DNA of 64,000 nt, taken from positions 1-64,000 of the forward strand of contig CAZTSG010000002.1 of assembly GCA_964616835.1 (NCBI GenBank). The letters run 5' to 3'. The stretch's first letter is position 1. The number at the start of each line of letters is the position of its first letter. Of the stretch, positions 34,438 to 41,688 are shown piece after piece. A model generated the notes under the pieces. That model saw only the letters and a list, made by a program, of their open reading frames with translations. It did not search any database and was not told where the DNA came from. A program made the translations under genes and the position numbers. This stretch comes from JAAOZP01 sp964616835 (GTDB lineage Archaea > Thermoproteota > EX4484-205 > JAAOZP01).

Positions 34438-35450
34438 CTTGCTCTCGCCCTCCTTAGGGTTATCCTCTGCATCCGGAACTCCTCCTTAGACCCTTCAGTA
34501 TCACGCATGACTCTACCCGTATACTCTAGGTAAACGTCGTTTAAAGTAGGTTCAGTAAGCGAAAGCCTAGTTACAGTATAGCCCCTGCTCCTCAATGCTT
34601 CGATTATCAGAGGGGTTGTAACCTCTCCAGATTCTGCTTTAATCCTGTAGGAGCCATTCTCCATTTTAACAACATCCTTAACGTTTTCAACACTACGTAT
34701 TATTTCGCTTACATCACTGTTTTCTTTAATGCTTAAAGTTATAATATCGCCACCTAAGCTATGTTTCAATTCCTCGGGAGAGCCTGTTATCACGATCCTA
34801 CCATGGTCTATTATAGCTATACGATCGCATAATGCGTCTGCTTCCTCTAAATAGTGCGTAGTCATGAAGATAGTCATCCCATACTCTTCTTTCAAACGCC
34901 TAATATAATTCCATGTCGCAGCTCTTGTTTGAACATCTAAGCCCAGAGTCGGCTCATCCAAGAAGAGAACCCTTGGTCTATTTACTAGGCCGCATGCGAG
35001 TTCAAGCCTACGCCTCATTCCTCCAGAGTATGTTTCAACCTTCTTATCCTTGAAGTCAACGAGCTCAACAAGCTCGAGAAGCTCTAAGGCCCTTTTTCTA
35101 GCCGTTTCACGAGGTACACCGTACAAGTCTGCACATAGCATTATGTTCTCGTAACCAGTCAAATCCTCGTCCGCAGTGTATTCTTGCGGTACGACACCTA
35201 TTAGTTTCCTAACCTCATTAGCCTGCTTCACAATATCGTAGCCGAGTATTGATGCAGAGCCTTCCGTAGGCTTTAGAACTGTTATCAACATGTTTATTGT
35301 TGTTGTCTTACCTGCGCCATTAGGCCCTAGGAAACCGAATGTTTCCCCATCTTTAACACTGAAGCTAACGTGGTCGACTGCAACCAGCGTCTTGTTGAAG
35401 ATTTTGGTTAAACCTTTAGTAACAATAACTTCTTCACCCATTCGAACCAC
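34434..35450 (-). CDS. ABC transporter ATPase (DrrA/daunorubicin-resistance type)
   Basis: Provides energy for the ABC-2 permease. Walker A GPNGAGKTT, signature YSGGMRRRLELA, Walker B VLFLDEPTLGLD and a conserved switch His (TTHYLEEADALCD) are complete. The C-terminal ~100 residues form the daunorubicin-type extension (DVYLEYTGR). Its start, ATG 35450 or 35441, lies within the 3' end of the PadR gene (17-base overlap). Fragments of paralogues lie in the relic zone 29.9-30.7 kb. Confidence 0.92.
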   Translation of the reverse strand: MVRMGEEVIVTKGLTKIFNKTLVAVDHVSFSVKDGETFGFLGPNGAGKTTTINMLITVLKPTEGSASILGYDIVKQANEVRKLIGVVPQEYTADEDLTGYENIMLCADLYGVPRETARKRALELLELVELVDFKDKKVETYSGGMRRRLELACGLVNRPRVLFLDEPTLGLDVQTRAATWNYIRRLKEEYGMTIFMTTHYLEEADALCDRIAIIDHGRIVITGSPEELKHSLGGDIITLSIKENSDVSEIIRSVENVKDVVKMENGSYRIKAESGEVTTPLIIEALRSRGYTVTRLSLTEPTLNDVYLEYTGRVMRDTEGSKEEFRMQRITLRRARAR

Positions 35451-35991
35451 CTCTAATCCTCTTATTCACTGCCTCTATTTTGTCTGCAGCCTCTTCAAGA
35501 ATCCTGCCTACTTCTTCAACGATATCTTTAGAAGGTTTTCCTTTTGAAAGAATCATGAACTCTCTAAAGGCAGAAAAGAGTTTTCGAATAGGCATATGCA
35601 ATTCTTCCATTATTCCCATTGGAGGGAGGCCTTTCATAAATGGAGGACGCGGTGGATGAATCATGAGTGGGAATAAAGCAGTTTTCTCAAACAGCTTCTC
35701 TCTAATCTCTCCCCTCTCCGTGAGAAGCTTTCTACCCTCATCAGTCAACTCGTAACGCTTCACACCGCTCTCATCCTTAGGGAGAGGCTTTATGAGGCCT
35801 TTCTCCTGTAACCATGTTAACAATGGGTATATTGAGCCTGGGCTTGGTCTCCAGGCTCCCTGAGTATCTTTCTCAATCTCCTCCATCAGTTCAGAACCTG
35901 ACATGGGTTTTTTGCTTAGCATTTCCAAAACCAGGTATTTTAAGAGGCCTTTTGGTGCGCATGCAATGTGTCTTATCCAATGTCTAGACAT
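35434..35991 (-). CDS. PadR-family transcriptional regulator
   Basis: A winged-helix repressor with the PadR hallmarks: a first helix (LKYLVLEMLSKKPMSGSELMEEI), recognition segment (WRPSPGSIYPLLTWLQEKGLI) and wing (ESGVKRYELTDEGRKLL), then an extended C-terminal dimerisation region rich in Met/Pro and a final coiled coil. ATG 35991 is preferred: the TATA box and a 16-base palindrome lie about 27 and 11-26 bases upstream. The frame opens at 36051, but that start would sit upstream of the promoter. It probably represses its own operon, which encodes an exporter, until a toxic ligand binds. Confidence 0.9.
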   Translation of the reverse strand: MSRHWIRHIACAPKGLLKYLVLEMLSKKPMSGSELMEEIEKDTQGAWRPSPGSIYPLLTWLQEKGLIKPLPKDESGVKRYELTDEGRKLLTERGEIREKLFEKTALFPLMIHPPRPPFMKGLPPMGIMEELHMPIRKLFSAFREFMILSKGKPSKDIVEEVGRILEEAADKIEAVNKRIRGGSNG

Positions 35992-36001
35992 GTCAAAGGC
36001 G

Positions 36002-36022
36002 ATATCGACGTCGATATATAAC
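36002..36022 (-). promoter_or_regulatory. padR promoter with 16-bp perfect palindromic operator
   Basis: ATATCGACGTCGATAT (36002-36017) is a perfect palindrome. On the minus strand it abuts GTTATATATC, a TATA box centred about 27 bases from ATG 35991. The palindrome lies between TATA and the predicted start, where a bound PadR dimer would block transcription. Confidence 0.6.
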
Positions 36023-36042
36023 TTTTCCCCTAAGCAACACTT

Positions 36043-36050
36043 ATATACCA
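36043..36050 (+). promoter_or_regulatory. TATA box of the AAA/DUF234 gene
   Basis: TTATATAC is centred 27 bases upstream of ATG 36073, predicting a leaderless transcript that starts at the start codon. Confidence 0.5.
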
Positions 36051-36060
36051 TATTCCTTTA

Positions 36061-36085
36061 AGAATAATTCTCATGAGAATAATTC
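36061..36085. repeat. Direct and inverted repeats over the start codon of the DUF234 ATPase
   Basis: AGAATAATTC occurs twice (36061-36070, 36076-36085) with a 5-base spacer. The middle forms the perfect palindrome ATTCTCATGAGAAT (36067-36080), which contains the start codon ATG 36073. This may be an operator for the downstream gene or a recombination remnant. Confidence 0.45.
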
Positions 36086-37302
36086 CCAGAAGAATAGAAT
36101 TAGAAGCATGTGGAAAAGCAGGTCCCTGGAAAATGCTTTACGGAAGAAGAAAAACTGGGAAAACCTTTTTCGTAGAAAACTTTATGGAGTACGATAATTT
36201 CTTCTTCGTAAACAGAGACGCAACCATATTGGAGAAAAACTCTATGGAAAAATATAGTTGGCAAGAGTTTTTCAAAGTTTTTAAGGAGATTGTGGGGAAT
36301 AAGAGAATAGTCATAGACGAGTTTCATCGCCTCCCAGGCGAGTTCTTAGATTACTTGCACTCCATTGGTATTAGGGGAGAACTGATTCTCATAACTTCAA
36401 CCCTCTGGCTTGCTAAAAATATGCTAGCTAAAGGGTCTCCGCTCATAGGACTTGTTTCACCTATTAGAATCGGGTTGATCGATGAGGCGGATGTTTTGAC
36501 AAGCCTTTCTAAGGAGCTTAAGGGTAGAGAATTAATTGAAGCAAGCGTTTATTTAAGAGAACCGTCCCTAATACCTAGCTTTAAACCACCTCTAAATGAG
36601 TTTCTCACTAATTTTCTCTATCAAAATAGGTTTTTCATTAAAGGCTTAGTAGGCGAGATCTTTACAGAAGAAGAAAGGGAACTTACTAAAGTCTATGAAG
36701 GGGTTCTTAAAGCCATTGCCGATGGAAAAAGCGTGAGTACGGAAATATCGTCTCTCCTCTTCTCAAGAGGGTTATTGCTGAAGGATAATCCGGGGGTTAT
36801 GCAAAAATACTTGGACATACTTACTGAAATGGGAATAATAGAGAAGATTGAAGTTTTCGGAAGAAAAAAGTTCAAGTATTATCATGCTTCACCTGTTTTT
36901 GACCTGCATTACTACTTGGAGGAGAAATATTCGTATAGTGAAGTAGAGATATCTCCAGAATTAGTTAGAAAAGTTGTTAACGTTAAAACCCCCTTTTATG
37001 TACAATGGTTTTTCCGAAACCTATTATCTAAAAAACTTGGGCTCGTTTCAAAGATAATAGAGGAAAAAGATTTCGAGATAGATATAGCTCTTTTCGAATT
37101 TAAAAAATTGAAGGTAGTGGGGGAAGTTAAATGGAAAGAATTCGTTAATAGAAGTGAGATAAAGTCTGTTGAAGAGAAGCTTTCAAAATTCAGTAACGCC
37201 AGAAAAATGATAATAGTACCTGATGAAAAAGTTTTAGAGAAGGAACCGGAAAACTTAGAGCTTTATGATGCTGATGAAATATTGAAGCTTATCTCTAGTT
37301 AA
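36073..37302 (+). CDS. Archaeal AAA-type ATPase with C-terminal DUF234 (PD-(D/E)XK-like) domain
   Basis: Member of the large archaeal ATPase/DUF234 group, a STAND-like NTPase family without assigned role, commonly amplified in thermophilic archaea. The P-loop is GRRKTGKT near residue 25 and Walker B is RIVIDEFHRL near residue 98. A winged-helix region follows (~235-290; SRGLLLKDNPGVMQKYLDIL). The C-terminal domain shows EIDIALFEF...VVGEVKWKE, an Asp/Glu-x-Lys arrangement of a PD-(D/E)XK nuclease fold. Divergent from the padR operon with an 81-base shared regulatory spacer. Confidence 0.85.
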   Translation: MRIIPRRIELEACGKAGPWKMLYGRRKTGKTFFVENFMEYDNFFFVNRDATILEKNSMEKYSWQEFFKVFKEIVGNKRIVIDEFHRLPGEFLDYLHSIGIRGELILITSTLWLAKNMLAKGSPLIGLVSPIRIGLIDEADVLTSLSKELKGRELIEASVYLREPSLIPSFKPPLNEFLTNFLYQNRFFIKGLVGEIFTEEERELTKVYEGVLKAIADGKSVSTEISSLLFSRGLLLKDNPGVMQKYLDILTEMGIIEKIEVFGRKKFKYYHASPVFDLHYYLEEKYSYSEVEISPELVRKVVNVKTPFYVQWFFRNLLSKKLGLVSKIIEEKDFEIDIALFEFKKLKVVGEVKWKEFVNRSEIKSVEEKLSKFSNARKMIIVPDEKVLEKEPENLELYDADEILKLISS

Positions 37303-37505
37303 AGCATCGAATCTTTTAACAAACCTTATTGATTACTCTGTTTTGTACTATCAAACCTTTTAAATACATTGATAATACAACCTTATGCTTCGCTTATTGA
37401 AAACACCAAGTATATTCTTGTGCAGTATAAAGTAAACATTACAACCATGTTGTTAGCTTAATAGTATCGTGCTGAAAGTGTTAAATTTAATTCACTATCT
37501 TCTGT

Positions 37506-39065
37506 TCAAAAGTCTTGAAGAGCCCATGAGATCTTCCGTTGCAACGATTTTGAGTAGATTTTACCTATATCTAGCGAAGCTTTTTTACACCATTCTAAGT
37601 AGATTCTTGGGTCTATATAGCTGTTTAAACTGGTGTTAAGATTATAGTCTCTTGTTCTCCTCATCAACTCAAGCTTTATTCTCTCTTTCTGAAGCTTTTC
37701 TCTTAGTTTCTTTAACCTTCTCTTCCTAGCTTTAGTAGGCTTCATCTTAAGCATCTCTTTAACCTTCTCTATATCCTGCTTAACCTTCTCTACTCTCTGA
37801 ACCTGTTTTTCAACACGCTCCCTCCAGTTCTTAGGAAGCTTTTTCTTATGGTTCAGCGTCTTAGCTGCCTCTAGGTTGGCAAGCTTTGCTACAAAAACCT
37901 TGTAAAAATCAGGATCCTCAGGATGTACTTTCTCATTATAGAGTTTTTCTAAGACCGCTTTAGACGCGTAGTAGGTTCTGAATATTTTAGATGTTAATCC
38001 GGACATTACTTTCGATAAGAAGGCGTTAACATGCTCCGACCTCAATTTCGGAAATATTCTCTTACCCGGGGTTTTATCCATCAATTCTTTAAGGTTTCTA
38101 ACCACGATCGGGGGAAGCTTTACTTTACGATGGAATCTGACAGCAGCCTTCCCCAAGAAGTCGAATTCAACAGTGTCTTCGCTTAATATCTTAACGTTGC
38201 TCTTAGTCAGCGTCGTCACTCCTTTAGTATCTAGTTCATCTTTATCCTTCTCGTCTCCGACCCTTAGCTTGAGGAGATCTATTAGAAAGATTGCTGTAGC
38301 AACTTGTCTTTCAAACTCATCACTAGACTCTAACCCCTCTCTTACAAGCTGCTTTATCTCGCCTAGGTTTTCTTCAAGCTTCATCGCCATGTCGAACTTG
38401 CTTCTCTCCCTATCCTGTTTAACTGGCGCGGTCTCCCCAACCCATATGTACTTCATCTTCCGAGTAAGCTTATCTCTCCAGCGGGCTATCCAGAGAGCAT
38501 CAGGATCCCATACTCTTCCACCCCATTCTCCGCCATCTGGAACAGGCGGCGTGGGTGCATCGGGAGAGAGATTAAGAGTTATATCACTGTAGCTTACTCT
38601 CGGCTTCCATCTTCCTCTTAAAGGATGCTTGCCCTTCCCAACGTAAATGCACGGAGGCTCGACAGCATACTTTATCTCTACTTTAACCCCGTCTATTATA
38701 GCGTAGCCGTATTTCTGCTTAAGCTCTTCTCGAACGCGTTTTCTCTCTTCGCTTAAAGCCTTCTTCTCCTCTTTTGTAAGATTCTCCTTTCTCCTCTTCT
38801 CTTCTTCAACCCATTGCTTTACCTCTGAAAAATCTATAGAATTATTTTGAGGACTACCATTTATGCCTAAAGCAGCATAGAAATCCTTGAGAAAATTCTT
38901 AACGAAAACGCTATCCTCCAGTCTCTCCTGAGGCTGTTTCATGAATGCTATAGCCATTTCCTCCTGCTCAGGCGTCAGCTTAATCCTCTTACCGTTGAGG
39001 ATTATCGAAAGACCCTTATACTCGTATGGAGGAATATAGACGCCGTTATGAATCAATTGTTTCAT
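37506..39065 (-). CDS. top1B: DNA topoisomerase IB, eukaryote type
   Basis: Relaxes DNA supercoils by a transient 3'-phosphotyrosyl bond. All five catalytic residues known from human TOP1 have counterparts: Arg in LRVGDEKD, Lys in FLGKAAV, Arg in FRTYYASK, His in LNHKKK and Tyr483 in SYIDPRIYLEWC. The N-terminal core (PPYEYKGLSIILNGKRIKL), the WDPDALWIARWRD-type segment and a ~90-residue charged coiled-coil linker (~395-465) are also eukaryote-like. Length 519 equals the core enzyme without the eukaryotic N-terminal extension. Among archaea this gene is known from Thaumarchaeota and Aigarchaeota, so it is the best lineage marker in the window. Confidence 0.95.
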   Translation of the reverse strand: MKQLIHNGVYIPPYEYKGLSIILNGKRIKLTPEQEEMAIAFMKQPQERLEDSVFVKNFLKDFYAALGINGSPQNNSIDFSEVKQWVEEEKRRKENLTKEEKKALSEERKRVREELKQKYGYAIIDGVKVEIKYAVEPPCIYVGKGKHPLRGRWKPRVSYSDITLNLSPDAPTPPVPDGGEWGGRVWDPDALWIARWRDKLTRKMKYIWVGETAPVKQDRERSKFDMAMKLEENLGEIKQLVREGLESSDEFERQVATAIFLIDLLKLRVGDEKDKDELDTKGVTTLTKSNVKILSEDTVEFDFLGKAAVRFHRKVKLPPIVVRNLKELMDKTPGKRIFPKLRSEHVNAFLSKVMSGLTSKIFRTYYASKAVLEKLYNEKVHPEDPDFYKVFVAKLANLEAAKTLNHKKKLPKNWRERVEKQVQRVEKVKQDIEKVKEMLKMKPTKARKRRLKKLREKLQKERIKLELMRRTRDYNLNTSLNSYIDPRIYLEWCKKASLDIGKIYSKSLQRKISWALQDF

Positions 39066-39168
39066 GCAGTTTATTCCGCCCCTTTGCTCAAGGGGGTAAA
39101 AAATGTTTCGTTAAACCAGCGTTAAATATGGGAAAAACTTTTATTAAGACATCTTTTTATAGGGAAAA

Positions 39169-39753
39169 TCACATGAAATCTTTAATTATCTCACCAATTA
39201 GTTTCCAATCCTCTATCATTATGCTTAAAGCACGAGGATTATACAGAGCAGTCGCAGGATGGTAAGAAGTAACTATTTTAAGGCTTCCGTACGATAATGT
39301 GCTCACATTAAAAACCTTACCGTGAATCTGGCTCATCGACGCAAGCTTAAGGCTGAATTTTCTGAACAAAGTGGAAGTAGCAATATTGCCAAGCGTTATG
39401 ATCAGCCTCGGCTTTATAGACTGTATTTGAACGTTTAAATATGGGAAGCAGGCTTCCACCTCGTCTTCAGCAGGCTCCCTGTTTTTAGGAGGACGGCATT
39501 TTACAACATTAGTTATATACACTTGGCTCCTTTCCAATCCCGCAGTCCTGAGAAGCGTTTCGTTAAGCAGCCTGCCAGCCTGGCCTACGAACGGCCTACC
39601 CTCCTTGTCTTCGTTTAAACCAGGCGCCTCGCCGATGAGCATTACTTTAGCGTTTGAATCGCCTTCTCCGAACACTACGTTAGTCCTGCTCTTCCATAAT
39701 CTGCATCTCTTACATCTCATCGCCTCGTTCAAAGCCTTCTCGAGCTCGTTCAA
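39169..39753 (-). CDS. udg4: Uracil-DNA glycosylase, family 4 (4Fe-4S)
   Basis: Removes uracil from DNA to start base-excision repair. Motifs: GEAPGLNEDKEGRPFVGQAG with the family-4 active site, Cys14 and Cys17 near the N-terminus plus CRPPKNREP and EACFPYL for the iron-sulfur cluster, and the late SYHPATALYNP segment. Length 194 is normal. Thermophiles rely on such enzymes against cytosine deamination. Leftward, 104 bases from the topoisomerase gene, and probably transcribed separately. Confidence 0.94.
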   Translation of the reverse strand: MNELEKALNEAMRCKRCRLWKSRTNVVFGEGDSNAKVMLIGEAPGLNEDKEGRPFVGQAGRLLNETLLRTAGLERSQVYITNVVKCRPPKNREPAEDEVEACFPYLNVQIQSIKPRLIITLGNIATSTLFRKFSLKLASMSQIHGKVFNVSTLSYGSLKIVTSYHPATALYNPRALSIMIEDWKLIGEIIKDFM

Positions 39754-39825
39754 CTCTTTACGAACAGTTTTAGATTAACGCTAATCCAAAAGCTTTACTC
39801 TTATCTTTCTAGTTTAAGCAGTGTT

Positions 39826-40347
39826 TCAAACCTGCTCCATCCCCTTTTTAACTATCAGAGTATATTCGACGAGCCTCTCACCCAATAGCCTGCACGCTTT
39901 CAACACTTCTTCTCTAGGCTTACCCACTGAAACAGCACCGTAGTGCAGCGTTACTCCTGGCGCGACATAGTCTGGAATACCAAATACAAGCATGCCGTAA
40001 TTCAACATTGTTAAGATTATTGAAAGACATGCAACTTCGTTGCCTCCGCCGAAACCACCTGAACTACTGAACGCTACACCAACCTTACCCCTCATCCTAC
40101 CCCATGCAGGCATGGCAACCTTGGTGAAAAGCGTATTCATTTTACTCGACATTGTCCCGCAATGCGTTGGGGTTCCGAAGGCAAACCCATCATTCTCAAA
40201 GAAATCTTCAGCAGTAACGTCATCAACCTTCTTTAAAACGACTTTAGCACCAGCCTTCTCCGCACCCTCTGCAACAGCCCTAGCCATTTCCTCAGTGTTC
40301 CCAGTATAACTATCGTATGCAACCAATATCTTTACTTCCTTCATCAT
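39826..40347 (-). CDS. Flavodoxin-like NAD(P)H:quinone oxidoreductase (WrbA type)
   Basis: An FMN-binding redox protein of 173 residues. The phosphate-binding loop YDSYTGNTEEMA is at the N-terminus; GTPTHCGTMSSKMN and SSSGGFGGGNE hold the isoalloxazine ring, as in WrbA. The Gly-rich third loop is typical for the enzyme subgroup and longer than in small electron-carrier flavodoxins. Likely two-electron quinone reduction in oxidative defence; an electron-transfer role is also possible. The start is ATG 40347 or the adjacent ATG 40344. Confidence 0.88.
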   Translation of the reverse strand: MMKEVKILVAYDSYTGNTEEMARAVAEGAEKAGAKVVLKKVDDVTAEDFFENDGFAFGTPTHCGTMSSKMNTLFTKVAMPAWGRMRGKVGVAFSSSGGFGGGNEVACLSIILTMLNYGMLVFGIPDYVAPGVTLHYGAVSVGKPREEVLKACRLLGERLVEYTLIVKKGMEQV

Positions 40348-40440
40348 GCCTGAGCACGCAAATAAATAGTCTTAAAGCTTTTTAATGTTTTTTCGCGTCA
40401 AGTTTAATAGTCGGATTCTAGATAAAAAATTCGATAAGAA

Positions 40441-41565
40441 ATGATTAGGGACCTTAGGGCGCAGGCCAAGGTTATGAATAGAGAAGAGGTTCTCAAGCAG
40501 CTTATCGAATTCAAACTGGAGCCAAAGTTTTCAGCAGGAATATGGTATTTCTCACCAGCTAGGTCAAGGTTCCACGACGATTATGGAAGAACGCTGAGCA
40601 TAGAAGAAAGGCTAGGAATAGTTCTTAAAATGTATGATGAGAAAACTATAGGGAGCGATTTCCGCATCGAAGCGCACTATCCTAATGAGATTAACGAAGA
40701 TAATGTTGACAAGTATAAGCAGGTTGAGAAAGAGACGGGGATAAAGGTGATAACAGTTATTCCGAATCTCTTCTACGATAAAATCTTCGAATTCGGCTCA
40801 TTATCCAACCCCGTTAAAGAGGTTAGGGACTTCGCTATCGATAGAACTATTAAAGCACTTAAGATGAACAGGGAGCTTGACACGCATTTCATGGTGGTCT
40901 GGCCGGGGATCGACGGATATGAGAATCCTTTCGGCACCGACTTTTACGGCATGTGGGAGAGATTTGAAACAGGTTTAGCGCAGGCAATGGACGAGGTTCC
41001 AGGAGTAAGGGTGGCGATAGAGCCTAAACCCTACGAGCCAAGGGGAAACAACATTTACAGAAACACTGCAAACGGTATTCTAATGGCTCGAAACGTTGAG
41101 AAGCTCTTGAAATCCAGCGAGAACAAGAGGTTGCTTGAGCAGGGTCATGCAATGGTCGGCTTAAACCCGGAGGTTGGACACGTGTTAATGGGGCACGAAG
41201 AGCTTGCGTACGCTTTCGCTTCAATACTTAGAGAGGGTAGGCTAGCGCATACGCATTGGAACAGCCAGCCTCTTGGAAACTATGATCAGGATCTTAACGT
41301 TGGAGTATTGGCTTTAGACCAGCTTTACGCAGCACTATTCGTACTGAAAATGCACGGCTATAAGGAGTATTTCGGAATAGACATAAATCCTGAAAGGATG
41401 CCGGTTGACGTTGCTCTAAAGCTTAACATGAGGGCTATGAGAGCTGCATGTAAAAGACTCAACAACATAAGCTATGAGGATTACAGCAGAATCGTAGACG
41501 CAATGTTCAGCCCAGATAAGAACCGTGGGGTAATAGAAGAAGTGTTCACGAAATCTTTCGAATAG
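40441..41565 (+). CDS. Xylose isomerase-like sugar isomerase
   Basis: A TIM-barrel, metal-dependent aldose-ketose isomerase of 374 residues. The metal and substrate residues of xylose isomerase can be traced: FHDDYGR (active-site His region), VWPGIDGYEN, IEPKPYEPRG with the metal-bridging Glu and Lys, GLNPEVGHVLMGHEE, and NYDQDLNVG with the paired metal-binding Asp residues. Conversion of D-xylose to D-xylulose is the simplest role, strengthened by the xylulokinase gene 3.6 kb away. L-rhamnose or another aldose isomerase activity is an alternative. Complete; a T-rich terminator follows. Confidence 0.82.
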   Translation: MIRDLRAQAKVMNREEVLKQLIEFKLEPKFSAGIWYFSPARSRFHDDYGRTLSIEERLGIVLKMYDEKTIGSDFRIEAHYPNEINEDNVDKYKQVEKETGIKVITVIPNLFYDKIFEFGSLSNPVKEVRDFAIDRTIKALKMNRELDTHFMVVWPGIDGYENPFGTDFYGMWERFETGLAQAMDEVPGVRVAIEPKPYEPRGNNIYRNTANGILMARNVEKLLKSSENKRLLEQGHAMVGLNPEVGHVLMGHEELAYAFASILREGRLAHTHWNSQPLGNYDQDLNVGVLALDQLYAALFVLKMHGYKEYFGIDINPERMPVDVALKLNMRAMRAACKRLNNISYEDYSRIVDAMFSPDKNRGVIEEVFTKSFE

Positions 41566-41575
41566 TTTAAACCTT

Positions 41576-41593
41576 GTTTTTCCCAATTTTTCT
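41576..41593 (+). terminator. T-rich terminator after the isomerase gene
   Basis: Two T5 runs (41577-41581 and 41587-41591) follow the stop within 30 bases, the usual archaeal intrinsic terminator. Confidence 0.4.
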
Positions 41594-41688
41594 CCCAATT
41601 AACTGGTCAGTATTTAAGCTATCGATTTTTGTCATAGACGAAACTTACAAATACTTAACTCAAAAAAGACGTTTCTGGTCTTTAGTTA

